From Vibrio algarum (lineage in GTDB: Bacteria; Pseudomonadota; Gammaproteobacteria; Enterobacterales; Vibrionaceae), in NCBI RefSeq assembly GCF_028204155.1, contig NZ_JAQLOI010000001.1:2294001-2358000 (forward strand): 64,000 bases of DNA, in the 5' to 3' direction. The notes under the pieces were generated by a model, which was given only the letters and a program-made list of their open reading frames with translations, was not told the DNA's origin and ran no database searches. Positions 19,610-28,708 of this stretch are shown in pieces (position 1 is the stretch's first letter; every line of letters begins with the position of its first letter). The position numbers and the translations under genes were made by a program.

Positions 19610-20238
19610 AATAGCGCTCCTTTTACCGTCAATTCAGTCTGATAGCTTGGGGACACCAGCAACAAGTCATCTGGTACATCGATATCTTGGCTAAGACTCG
19701 GAAGGTGTAGCATCTCGACAGAAAGTGATCTTTTATGGGCTTCTTGAGCATGTGCCAGCCCCGATTGCTTCCCATAGCAAAAATCGATAGCATTTGGTGG
19801 CGTTGTTAGCAAAGCATTCGTGCCTGAATCTTTTGCTAAGGCAATAACAACATCGTTGTTGTTTCCGGCTGCCGCCAGTATCTGGTCCACTTCATGCACT
19901 TCCAATTTGGCGATATCAGCAGGGATAACCATTTGATGCGAATATCCGTTTGATAAGCTCCAGTCGGTAGCCGACCCTATGGCTCGATTTAATCCTGTAC
20001 TCTCGGCTTCTAATAGCACATCCGCACCATAGACTTTTGCAATTCGAGCAATCTGTTCAGAATCGGTAACTACAAGTCGATTAATATGTGCGAAATTCTC
20101 AGAGAAGAATGCGAGAGTTGCTCTGAACAGAGTTGATGCCAAAGTTTCACGCTGGGATAACGTAAGTACACCCATAAGCCGCTGCTTAGAACGGATTGGT
20201 GCCTTCATTGGTATTACAATATTGAGTCTACTTTCCAT
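19606..20238 (-). CDS. cofC: Phospholactate guanylyltransferase CofC
   Basis: Nucleotidyltransferase of 210 residues opening IVIPMKAPIRSKQRLMGVLT, the CofC counterpart of the usual IPxKxxxxxKxRL. VIPADIAKLEVHEVDQI is the metal-binding region. It makes the GDP-activated three-carbon acid used by CofD. The acid may be 2-phospholactate, phosphoenolpyruvate or 3-phosphoglycerate depending on the lineage, and the sequence alone does not decide. It overlaps both neighbours. Confidence 0.87.
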   Translation of the reverse strand: MESRLNIVIPMKAPIRSKQRLMGVLTLSQRETLASTLFRATLAFFSENFAHINRLVVTDSEQIARIAKVYGADVLLEAESTGLNRAIGSATDWSLSNGYSHQMVIPADIAKLEVHEVDQILAAAGNNNDVVIALAKDSGTNALLTTPPNAIDFCYGKQSGLAHAQEAHKRSLSVEMLHLPSLSQDIDVPDDLLLVSPSYQTELTVKGALL

Positions 20239-21197
20239 TAACTCGCCCTCATCAATTCAACGTTCAAGCACTCATCTATCACTGAGTTCATGACCGATCG
20301 TTTCTCATTGTCCGTTCGCATCCAGATATTTTGTATATGAACTCGGATACCGAGCGCTTCTATCTCTGATGCAAACTGCGCATCAACTGGATCAATGACC
20401 AAAACATCCACCAATCCTTGATAGTAATTAGCAATTCCGACCACATCGGCTCTGTAGCCAAGGCTTTCCATCAACCTAACGGCAGGCCCTTTGATCGCTT
20501 CGCCACCTATAAGTGGTGATATCGCAACAACTGGAGAAATGGTTTTAATCAATTGGCTTCGTATCTCGTCTATCGACAATATGGCTCCGATACTCAATAG
20601 AGGATTGCTTGGTGCCAGCAACACGATATCAGCCTCACGAATGGCATTGAGTGACTCTGGTGTTGCCTTCGCTTTTTCACTATCTCGATAGTGAATTTCA
20701 TCAATAATCGGCTGACATCTAAGGCGAACAAAGTAATCTTGAAAACAGAGCCACTCTTTGCCAGCTTTTAACTTGGTCTGAATTGTGTCATCTGTTGGCA
20801 AAATAATAGGGACATTTACTCCATTAGCGATGGCGATATCCTGTGCGATAACCTGAGAACGATGACCTAATCGGCGTCTTTCAGTTCTGTATATATGGGT
20901 AGCAAAATCCATATCGCCAAGCTGCATCCACGTGTCTACACCCAAATCAGAAAGCCCTTTTAGTACTTTTTGATCATCGCCTTCTAAGCCCCAACCTTGC
21001 TGTCTATTAATTTTTCCAGAAAGCGTGTAGATAAGCGTGTCGATATCTGGCGAAATCCAAAGTCCATGAAAGGCTTGGTCATCACCGATATTCCCTATTA
21101 CTTTCAAGCCCTGCTTATAATTGCCAAGGGCTAAGCCTAATGCCGCTTTCGCTCCTCCGACACCACCCGCGAGTAAAGTGATCTTTACGTTGCTCAT
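20238..21197 (-). CDS. cofD: 2-phospho-L-lactate transferase CofD
   Basis: Protein of 319 residues starting with the CofD glycine loop TLLAGGVGGAKAALGLA, then IGNIGDDQAFHGLWISPDID and LAPSNPLLSIGAIL. It joins the activated three-carbon unit to FO to give F420-0 (or its dehydro form). It overlaps cofH by four bases and cofC by one. All expected motifs are present. Confidence 0.93.
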   Translation of the reverse strand: MSNVKITLLAGGVGGAKAALGLALGNYKQGLKVIGNIGDDQAFHGLWISPDIDTLIYTLSGKINRQQGWGLEGDDQKVLKGLSDLGVDTWMQLGDMDFATHIYRTERRRLGHRSQVIAQDIAIANGVNVPIILPTDDTIQTKLKAGKEWLCFQDYFVRLRCQPIIDEIHYRDSEKAKATPESLNAIREADIVLLAPSNPLLSIGAILSIDEIRSQLIKTISPVVAISPLIGGEAIKGPAVRLMESLGYRADVVGIANYYQGLVDVLVIDPVDAQFASEIEALGIRVHIQNIWMRTDNEKRSVMNSVIDECLNVELMRAS

Positions 21198-22423
21198 ACG
21201 CGCGTACCGAATCGAGCAATTTCTTGCGAGGGAAGCACCAAATAACTTGAGTCCTCTTTTTCCACTGGATACGATTTAATGTCGCGATAAAGCGTTGTAC
21301 GTTGAGCGGCATCCAATCCCGCATTGTGAATAAAGCGAACCATATCTTGAGGCTCTATTTCTTGGCCATGTTCTCCCCCAGCGGCACGTGAAATACTCTC
21401 ATTCATCAAGGTTCCACCGAGATCATTTGCGCCTGAACGCAGCATTTGTGACGCAACATCAGACCCCATTTTGACCCACGATGCTTGAATATTGTTTATC
21501 TGGCCCTGCAACATTAATCGAGCGACTGCATGCATTTTGAAATGCTCGTTACGAGTCGGCCCTGGACGAACCAATGTTGGGTTATCGTTATAAAGCTTCG
21601 TTTTATAGTGCACGAAACCTAAAGGGACAAACTCGGTAAATCCACCTGTCTCTTTTTGAATATTTCTTAGTTTTTCTAGGTGGTTAGCCCAGTGAGACGG
21701 TTTGTCTATATGTCCATACATGATGGTTGAAGTGGTCTTTATGCCAACTTCATGGGCCGCTTTAATAATACTCACCCAATCTTCGGTACTTAATTTGTTT
21801 TTGGTCAACTGCTCTCGAATTTCCACATCCAATATTTCAGCCGCCGTACCCGGCATCGAGTCTAGCCCGCACAACTTAAGATCTTGAAGAAATGCTTTCG
21901 GCTCCATTTTTGCCTTACGCGCGCCATACCAAATTTCAAACGGTGAAAAGGCATGGATATGCAATTTTGGTAAACGTGCTTTAATCGTTAATAAAATATT
22001 TCGATAAAAATCCGCACTCATTTGAGGATGTAAGCCACCCTGAATGCACACCTCTGTTGCTCCTTTATCCCACGCTTGCTGTGCTCGATTTGCTATTTCA
22101 TCAAGGGACAAAAATTCCGCTTCTTCATGCTTAATCGGTTTGGCAAAATTGCAAAACTTACAACCCATATAGCAGACGTTGGTAAAATTGATATTACGAG
22201 TAATCACAAATGTGGCTTTCTCTCCACACACATTTCTTCTTACTTGATCAGCCACATTTAGCAGAGCTTGATACTCATTCCCTTCGGCTGAAAATAGTGA
22301 GATAGCTTGTCTTGTCGATATCTCTTTGCCATCAAGTGCTTGTTTCAGTGCGTTCTTAATCTCAGGATTAAGTCCAACTAACGAAACAGACTGGTTTGCG
22401 GGGGTGTCTTTCCATGACAACAT
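21194..22423 (-). CDS. cofH: FO synthase subunit 2, CofH
   Basis: Radical-SAM enzyme of 409 residues with the cluster motif CYMGCKFC (Cx3Cx2C, about residue 79), followed by EVCIQGGLHPQM and the C-terminal SGANDLGGTLMNESISRAAG, typical of CofH. With CofG it condenses tyrosine with 5-amino-6-ribitylaminouracil to build the deazaflavin FO. It resembles MqnC/MqnE, but the adjacent cofG and cofD settle it. Confidence 0.92.
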   Translation of the reverse strand: MLSWKDTPANQSVSLVGLNPEIKNALKQALDGKEISTRQAISLFSAEGNEYQALLNVADQVRRNVCGEKATFVITRNINFTNVCYMGCKFCNFAKPIKHEEAEFLSLDEIANRAQQAWDKGATEVCIQGGLHPQMSADFYRNILLTIKARLPKLHIHAFSPFEIWYGARKAKMEPKAFLQDLKLCGLDSMPGTAAEILDVEIREQLTKNKLSTEDWVSIIKAAHEVGIKTTSTIMYGHIDKPSHWANHLEKLRNIQKETGGFTEFVPLGFVHYKTKLYNDNPTLVRPGPTRNEHFKMHAVARLMLQGQINNIQASWVKMGSDVASQMLRSGANDLGGTLMNESISRAAGGEHGQEIEPQDMVRFIHNAGLDAAQRTTLYRDIKSYPVEKEDSSYLVLPSQEIARFGTRV

Positions 22424-22444
22424 ATAAATCTCCTAAATTCGTTC

Positions 22445-23570
22445 TTAATGACACTGCTCTAACGCAAGGCCATCTGTGGACGCTAACGAGCAAATACGGC
22501 TAATCGGTAATGTCATCGGTCCCTTATTTGAATTCTCTAAAAATGTTGGATACACCGTTAGTCTTTCTCTTAATCGGTACCCCATTTCTCGACAATTATC
22601 GGCAAGCGATTCAATTTGTGGCCAAGCTCGCTCCGGATTAATAAAATCTTTGGTGACGGGGGATATCCCCCCAGTCATTGATGCCCGCGCGAAGATAAGA
22701 TTGATAATTTTCTTCTAAATTTGGAGGGGCTTGTAAACTAATACTTGGATCGAGTAATAGCCTAGATACCGCAAGCGTTCTCAGCATGTCTTCCGCACTA
22801 GGTTCCTTGAACCCAGACATTTTAGTGCCTTGTTTAGCCCGAAAATTCTGAATGATGACTTCTTGAATATGACCGTATTTCTGGTGAATTTGATTAATGG
22901 CAATAAGGCTATCTATGCGGTCTTGCCAAGACTCTCCGATACCGATCAACAAACCTGTGGTGAATGGAATACCTAACTCACCAGCCGCTCTTAGCGTGTC
23001 GAGTCGGCGAGCGGGGACTTTATCTGGGCATGCATAATGTGCCTGTCCCCGTTTTGTTAATGCTGTACTGGTACTTTCCAGCATCATGCCCATAGAACCA
23101 GCAACCGGCTTTAACCTCTCCAATTCGGAATGAGACAGCGCGCCAGCGTTGATATGTGGAACCAACATGGTTTTTTTAAGGACTAAATCAGCCATTTCAT
23201 AGAGATAGCTAACCGTGGTTTCATGCCCTTGTTGAGCTAAACGATCTCTCGCGTATTGATAGCGCATTTCTGGTCGTTCACCTAGGCTGAACAGTGCTTC
23301 CTTACACCCCATATTTTGTCCTTTAAGGGCGGTAGTCAAAACCTGCGTTGGTGTCATCAATTCCGCTTCACCAGATTCTGGTGTCTTAACGAAGGTACAA
23401 TAACTACAACTATCGCGGCACATGTTGGTAAGTGGGATAAATACTTTTCTTGAGTAGGTCACCTCTCTACCCCAGTATTTGTCGCGTCGGTCACTCGCCT
23501 CTTGGCAGATCACTTTCAGAAACTCGCCTGAAGCTTTTCCCATCTGTTTCGCTATATCTTCACTCAACAT
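22445..23570 (-). CDS. cofG: FO synthase subunit 1, CofG (frame break)
   Basis: Radical-SAM enzyme with CRDSCSYC (Cx3Cx2C) near residue 47. The reading frame is lost at about residue 299, at six G on the coding strand (plus 22667-22672). Beyond it the neighbouring frame carries the expected end, GGISPVTKDFINPERAWP, to a stop at 22445. Two more G give the family sequence DWGGISPVT; one fewer G also restores the frame. Repaired length is about 375 residues. The ATG at 23570 has an AAGGA box and fits family length; the longer frame to 23621 does not. It is the first gene of the F420 operon. Confidence 0.86.
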
Positions 23571-23624
23571 ATTTATTCCTTGAGTTTTGTAATATTCCCT
23601 CCTTCCTTGGAGAAAATTCAAAGT

Positions 23625-23640
23625 TTTACCATTTGGTATA
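23625..23640. promoter_or_regulatory. RutR-like operator 1 before cofG
   Basis: TTTACCATTTGGTATA is a palindrome of the form TTTACCA-N2-TGGTAAA with one mismatch. It lies 55 bases before the cofG start. It resembles the Escherichia coli RutR box TTGACCA-N2-TGGTCAA. The likely binder is the RutR-like TetR protein encoded at 23923. Confidence 0.65.
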
Positions 23641-23659
23641 AACTAGAAATAGCACGTTT

Positions 23660-23675
23660 TTTACCAAATGGTAAA
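23660..23675. promoter_or_regulatory. RutR-like operator 2 before cofG
   Basis: TTTACCAAATGGTAAA is a perfect 16-base palindrome. Its centre is 35 bases from the centre of operator 1. The pair probably brackets or overlaps the F420 operon promoter, so a repressor dimer at each could block it. Confidence 0.7.
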
Positions 23676-23882
23676 GCCTTTAAGTGCATGTTTTTTTTGG
23701 TGCAGACATGAGCTGAAATGGTGATTTAATCAATAAGTTACAAGAAAATTTTGTAGTTAGATAATTAAAATATCATTGAACAAATTCAAGTTTAAAACCT
23801 GAATTAATAAGAGGTTGGCTAATTTTATATCGAATTATTTACAGACAAGGTTTTGATAATTTCTTGTTCATATTTTGAACGG

Positions 23883-23905
23883 AAAAATGGGGGTAAAACA
23901 CCCCC
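23883..23905 (-). terminator. Rho-independent terminator after the TetR gene
   Basis: On the minus strand, GGGGGT and ACCCCC pair around a five-base loop, followed by ATTTTT. It lies 18 bases past the regulator stop. The remaining sequence between here and the operators (about 23676-23882) is very AT-rich and shows nothing else. Confidence 0.8.
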
Positions 23906-23922
23906 AAAAAAATTAAAATGGT

Positions 23923-24584
23923 CTATTTTGGGGCAACAATGCCATTAATTACCATTGCGGTTAAAAATTTGGTTGCACGATCGAAATCGGATTGGAGCAA
24001 TTTCTTTTTATTCAGTACTAATTCTATCTGTGCCGCAAAGTCGGCATAGGTCTGTGTCATTGCCCAGATAGAGATAAATAGATGCTCTGGTTCAATGTCC
24101 TTAAGTTGCCCCTCTTTCACCCAAGTTCGAACCAGTTCCACGTCCCTATCAAACAATGGTTTAAGGTGGTTTCTTAGATAATCCCGAATAATTGGCGCAC
24201 CTGATATGATCTCTTGAGCAAACACTCGCGATGCCTGTGGGTAATCATGTGAAAGTTGAAGCTTGCCACGAATATAGGTTTCAATCACTTCTTCAGGGCA
24301 GGCGTTTCGATCTTCTGCAAACACCATACGCTCTAACCAGATATCGATAATATTTTGCAGTACTACCCGATAAAGCAGTTCTTTAGATGAAAAGTAGTAG
24401 AGCAAGTTTTGTTTTGATAGCCCACACTGGCTAGCAATACGATCCATCGTCGCCCCCTTGTAGCCAAATTCAGCAAATACCACCTCGGCACCGCGCAAAA
24501 TATTCGATTCCATTGCCAACCTTGCAGACGATGGGTTGGTATTTTTTTCGCTCGTGGAACAATCTCCGACGACATACTACTCAT
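23923..24584 (-). CDS. RutR-like TetR regulator (frame break near N-terminus)
   Basis: TetR-family protein with helix-turn-helix GATMDRIASQCGLSKQNLLY and the strong RutR-like stretch NLLYYFSSKELLYRVVLQNI, later DYPQASRVFAQEII. The true start seems to be the ATG at 24584 (MSSMSSEIVPRAKK), with a break after residue 12 at seven T on plus (24542-24548). One more base gives about 220 residues, close to RutR. E. coli RutR senses uracil and thymine and represses pyrimidine breakdown. This protein probably binds the three TTTACCA-N2-TGGTAAA palindromes. It follows the LysR gene by 25 bases. Confidence 0.82.
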
Positions 24585-24609
24585 GGTGTTTAACCTTACT
24601 GTTTTTATT

Positions 24610-25521
24610 CTAAATGGTTTTTGTCTGTTCTAGAGCAGCTAAAAACTCTTTCACTAATCGTGTTGGCTTGGGTGATTTTCGGTGAATTGCAGCAAATTCG
24701 CAATAGTAAGCAAACCGTGAATTGTCGATTTTTCGCATCGATCCACCCGCGACCATAATCCTCGCGAAATGTTCAGGAAGAAAACCGATATATTGCCCCG
24801 ACTGAATTAGGGTGGAAATCCCTTCCTGATTCGTCGCTGCTGCACTTCTATGCAGATTAAGTGCCCTTCCTGTTTCCATATTAGGGCTACTAAAGCTTAA
24901 ACCTGCGTATTTTTGAGCCATGATCAGTTCATCCGTTACCTTTGTCAAATGACCAAAGAGTGAATGCCCTTTTCCGCAGTACATATACATCTGTTCACCA
25001 AACAGCGGCATGTACTCTAAACTAGCCGAGCGCCGATGTGGTGGGATAATACCCACATGATACTGCCCTTCTAACACCCCTTTTTCGATATCGTTAACCG
25101 GTACAACATGAATATCAATCTGAACATTTGGGGCTTTCTCGATGTAGTCCGAAATAGCTTGATGCACTCGACATTCAGGATTAGTCGCGGTGGTATCAAA
25201 CATGGCAATCACCAAATGCCCTTTCAAACTATGATGTAAATCGTTCACTTCATGACGAAACCCTTCAATGGATAATATCAACCGTTGAGCGGATTCATAA
25301 ATATGCTCGCCCTCACTCGTCAGTGAGAAACCAGCTCGCCCTCGATGACACAGCACCAAGCCTAGCCGCATTTCTAAGTCTTTAAGATGCCGACTAATCG
25401 TTGAGCGACCGATATTCAACTCCATCTCCGCTGCGCTCAGACCACCGCTTTCTACCACCGCGATAAAAACACGCAACAGACGTATATCTAAATCCGACAA
25501 CTGACCTAAAAGTGCTTTCAT
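24610..25521 (-). CDS. LysR-family regulator
   Basis: About 303 residues: N-terminal winged helix-turn-helix (LSAAEMELNIGRSTISRHLK, about 29-48) and a substrate-binding domain from about residue 95. The ATG at 25521 fits the family start; a longer frame to 25560 is unlikely. It is divergent from the beta-alanine aminotransferase gene at 25649, so it probably controls the aminotransferase-dehydrogenase pair. The effector is unknown, possibly beta-alanine or malonate semialdehyde. Confidence 0.85.
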   Translation of the reverse strand: MKALLGQLSDLDIRLLRVFIAVVESGGLSAAEMELNIGRSTISRHLKDLEMRLGLVLCHRGRAGFSLTSEGEHIYESAQRLILSIEGFRHEVNDLHHSLKGHLVIAMFDTTATNPECRVHQAISDYIEKAPNVQIDIHVVPVNDIEKGVLEGQYHVGIIPPHRRSASLEYMPLFGEQMYMYCGKGHSLFGHLTKVTDELIMAQKYAGLSFSSPNMETGRALNLHRSAAATNQEGISTLIQSGQYIGFLPEHFARIMVAGGSMRKIDNSRFAYYCEFAAIHRKSPKPTRLVKEFLAALEQTKTI

Positions 25522-25648
25522 TGTTTCATAAACCTGAATCTTTAGTTCGATAACTTGCAATTTATCAAACTAATTAAGCTCATTAAAGTAAAAACACATT
25601 TGGTTTTCTCTCGTTCAAAGGGAAATACCGTCAAAGGAGATAAAAGCA

Positions 25649-26971
25649 ATGGGATTGCAATCGAACAAAGAATCTATGGATGCCTACTGGATGCCGTATA
25701 CCGCGAATCGCCAGTTTAAATCCGATCCTCGTATGATTTCAGGTGCCGAAGGCGCTTACTATATTGATGATAAAGGGCGAAGAATATTCGATGGGTTATC
25801 TGGTTTATGGACCTGTGGTGCGGGTCATAACCGTCCAGAAATAGCACAAGCTGTAGCAAAACAGCTTACTGAGCTCGATTATGCCCCTGCATTTCAGTAT
25901 GGCCATAGCAAGGCATTTGAACTTGCTGAAAGGTTGGCGCTTCTTGCCCCTGAAGATATCAACAAAGTCTTTTTTGTTAACTCAGGTTCAGAAGCCGCAG
26001 ATACCGCCACCAAAATAGCTCGAGCATACTGGCGACAAAAAGGCCAAGCGACAAAAACCAGAATAATTGGACGAGCAAAGGGTTACCACGGTGCAAGCTG
26101 GGGTGGTATTAGTTTCGGTGGTATCGGTGGAAACCGCAAATTATGGGGTCAGGCGATGGAAGCAGACCACCTATCTCACACCCTGAAACCAGAACTCGCC
26201 TTTACACGAGGCATGGCACAAACCGGTGCCGAAATGGCCGATGAATTATTAGATATGGTCGCACTGCATGATGCCTCCAATATCGCTGCCGTCATTGTTG
26301 AACCATTTTCCGGTTCAGCAGGGGTCATTGTGCCACCTGAAGGTTACCTACAAAGGCTAAGAGAAATCTGTAATCAACACAATATTTTGTTGATTTTTGA
26401 TGAGGTTATTACGGGCTTTGGTCGAACTGGTCACTATTTTGGGTCACAGGCCTTCGGTGTAACACCAGACATTATCTGCGCAGCAAAGCAGATCACAAAT
26501 GGCGCTATCCCTATGGGTGCCGTATTAGCAAAAGAGTCCATTTACGAAGCGTTTATGCAAGCCGGTGGTGCTGAGCACAATATTGAGCTTCCCCATGGCT
26601 ATACTTATTCGGGGCACCCCGTCTCATGTGCTGCGGCTTTGGCAACGCTAGATCTTCTGGAGAAAGATGCCCTTATTCCAAGGGTCGCAGAACTGTCTCC
26701 ACTGTTTGAGAAGTCTATTCACAGCCTAGCGGGGTCTAAACACGTTCTCGACATTCGTAATTTTGGCTTTGCAGCTGGTTTATCCATCGAGGCAAGAGAT
26801 GGTGACCCGACTATTCGCCCCTACGAAATTGCCAAAACACTATGGGAAAAAGGATTTTACGTGCGCTACGGTGGTGACACCATTCAACTAGGGTTGCCAT
26901 TTATCACCCAAGAACAAGAGATAGATAGACTTATCAATGCGATGGGCGACGCCATCAACACAACAGAATAA
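25649..26971 (+). CDS. Beta-alanine:pyruvate aminotransferase
   Basis: Class III PLP aminotransferase of 440 residues: NSGSEAADTATKIARAYW (cofactor loop, about 111-128), DEVITGFGRTG (about 251) and the PLP lysine in AAKQITNGAIPMGAV (about 275). It would convert beta-alanine from uracil breakdown (or 3-aminoisobutyrate from thymine) to malonate semialdehyde, passing the amino group to pyruvate. AAAGGAG lies before the ATG. The semialdehyde dehydrogenase follows 20 bases later, which fits this substrate. Other omega-amino acids are possible. Confidence 0.87.
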   Translation: MGLQSNKESMDAYWMPYTANRQFKSDPRMISGAEGAYYIDDKGRRIFDGLSGLWTCGAGHNRPEIAQAVAKQLTELDYAPAFQYGHSKAFELAERLALLAPEDINKVFFVNSGSEAADTATKIARAYWRQKGQATKTRIIGRAKGYHGASWGGISFGGIGGNRKLWGQAMEADHLSHTLKPELAFTRGMAQTGAEMADELLDMVALHDASNIAAVIVEPFSGSAGVIVPPEGYLQRLREICNQHNILLIFDEVITGFGRTGHYFGSQAFGVTPDIICAAKQITNGAIPMGAVLAKESIYEAFMQAGGAEHNIELPHGYTYSGHPVSCAAALATLDLLEKDALIPRVAELSPLFEKSIHSLAGSKHVLDIRNFGFAAGLSIEARDGDPTIRPYEIAKTLWEKGFYVRYGGDTIQLGLPFITQEQEIDRLINAMGDAINTTE

Positions 26972-26991
26972 TTAAACAAAGGAAGTTAAAC

Positions 26992-28488
26992 ATGTCAGAA
27001 CATATCGGTCACCTAATACATGGTGAGATACATTGCGACAGTGAACAGACACAAGCCGTATTTAACCCAGCGACGGGTGCACAATGTGCAGTAGTAGGAA
27101 TGGCGTCTACCGCAACCGTTGATCAAGCAATTTCATCGGCCAACAAAGCCTATCCTGCATGGAGAAATACCCCACCGGCCGCCAGAGCGCAGGTGATGTA
27201 CCGCTTCAAAACACTACTTGAAGAAAATTCAGATAAAATTTGCGAACTGATCACTCGTGAGCACGGCAAAGTATTGAGCGATGCAAAGGGTGAATTAGCA
27301 AGAGGGATAGAGAACGTTGAATTTGCCTGTGGTATTCCAGAACTTTTAAAGGGTGAGCATAGCCGTAACGTCGGTCGGAATGTCGATGCATGGAGTGAAT
27401 TCCAACCTTTGGGAGCCGTCGCTGGAATTACCCCTTTTAACTTTCCTGCTATGGTTCCACTATGGATGTGGCCAAGCGCCGTTATGTGCGGCAATACCTT
27501 TATTTTAAAACCTTCTGAGCGTGATCCTGCGAGTGTTCTTTATATCGCTCAGTTGGCCTTTGAAGCAGGATTGCCTGCCGGCGTCCTTAATGTTGTTAAC
27601 GGGGGTCCAGACGTCGTTAATCAACTCATCGACGCTCCAGAAATACAAGCGGTCAGTTTTGTCGGTTCTACCCCCATAGCTGAAGCGATTTATCAGCGTT
27701 CATCTAACAACGGTAAGCGTTGCCAAGCACTCGGCGGCGCAAAAAACCACGCCGTTGTGATGCCAGATGCCGATCTAGAAAACGTGACAAGTGCCCTTAT
27801 GGGAGCCGCGTTTGGATCATGTGGTCAGCGCTGTATGGCTATTTCAGTCGCAGTCGCGGTTGGAGACAAGGTTGCAGATGCATTGATCGAAAAACTCAAG
27901 CCACAGATTGAATCACTAAAAATTGGCCCAGGGACCGACAATAGCAACGAGATGGGACCGATTATTACCGCAGCTCAAAAAGATAAAGTCGCTGCTTATG
28001 TTGCTCAAGCGATTGAACAGGGTGCAGAGGCCGTTGTTGATGGAAGCACCATCGTGGTGCCCAATTATGAGTCAGGATACTTTTTTGGTGGCACATTATT
28101 CGACAAAGTAACCCCAGAAATGACAATTTATCAGGAAGAAGTTTTCGGCCCTGTGCTAGTCGTAGTAAGAGTTAAGACTCTAGAAGAGGCTGTTGAATTA
28201 ATCAACGATCATGAATATGGGAACGGAACCTGCATATTCACCAGAGATGGTGAAGCGAGCCGTTATTTTTCAGACAAGGTTATGGTCGGTATGGTTGGAA
28301 TTAATGTTCCATTACCCGTTCCTGTTTCTTACCACAGCTTTGGTGGGTGGAAACGCTCACTATTTGGTGATTTACATGCTTACGGACCGGACTCGATTCG
28401 CTTTTATACTAGACGTAAAGCCATTACCCAGAGATGGCCTTCAGGTGGAGTGAAAGACGGAACACTGTTCTCATTCCCAAGTTTTTAA
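26992..28488 (+). CDS. mmsA: (Methyl)malonate-semialdehyde dehydrogenase
   Basis: CoA-acylating aldehyde dehydrogenase of 498 residues, with PFNFPAMVPLWMWPSAVMCG (about 144-163), LGGAKNHAVVMPDADLENV and the catalytic Cys in SCGQRCMAIS (about 281). It turns malonate or methylmalonate semialdehyde into acetyl-CoA or propionyl-CoA with NAD. It shares an operon with the aminotransferase and completes the beta-alanine branch. Confidence 0.93.
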   Translation: MSEHIGHLIHGEIHCDSEQTQAVFNPATGAQCAVVGMASTATVDQAISSANKAYPAWRNTPPAARAQVMYRFKTLLEENSDKICELITREHGKVLSDAKGELARGIENVEFACGIPELLKGEHSRNVGRNVDAWSEFQPLGAVAGITPFNFPAMVPLWMWPSAVMCGNTFILKPSERDPASVLYIAQLAFEAGLPAGVLNVVNGGPDVVNQLIDAPEIQAVSFVGSTPIAEAIYQRSSNNGKRCQALGGAKNHAVVMPDADLENVTSALMGAAFGSCGQRCMAISVAVAVGDKVADALIEKLKPQIESLKIGPGTDNSNEMGPIITAAQKDKVAAYVAQAIEQGAEAVVDGSTIVVPNYESGYFFGGTLFDKVTPEMTIYQEEVFGPVLVVVRVKTLEEAVELINDHEYGNGTCIFTRDGEASRYFSDKVMVGMVGINVPLPVPVSYHSFGGWKRSLFGDLHAYGPDSIRFYTRRKAITQRWPSGGVKDGTLFSFPSF

Positions 28489-28505
28489 TTCACAAGCTTT
28501 AAAAG

Positions 28506-28566
28506 TTTCAGGCTCAATAAAGAATTCACAGGAGTGAATCAAATAATAAGGGCCTGAAAAATTTTT
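28506..28566 (+). terminator. Nested terminator hairpin after mmsA
   Basis: Outer arms TTTCAGGC (28506-28513) and GCCTGAAA (28552-28559) enclose an inner hairpin of GAATTCAC and GTGAATC. They are followed by ATTTTT. It separates the aminotransferase-mmsA unit from the hydrolase operon. Confidence 0.65.
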
Positions 28567-28576
28567 ACCTATAGTT

Positions 28577-28592
28577 TTTACCATTTGGTAAA
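28577..28592. promoter_or_regulatory. RutR-like operator 3 before the hydrolase operon
   Basis: TTTACCATTTGGTAAA is a perfect palindrome with the same arms as the operators before cofG, 116 bases ahead of the amidohydrolase start. It ties the pyrimidine hydrolase operon and the F420 operon to one regulator. Confidence 0.72.
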
Positions 28593-28708
28593 TGGCACGG
28601 AAGCCAAACGAGAATGTTCTTTGAATTAAAGTGGACCTGTTGACGCTAAACAGGGCATTTACGAACGATCAGCGACGCGCTGATAAGAACAACCTAAAAG
28701 GATTTTGT

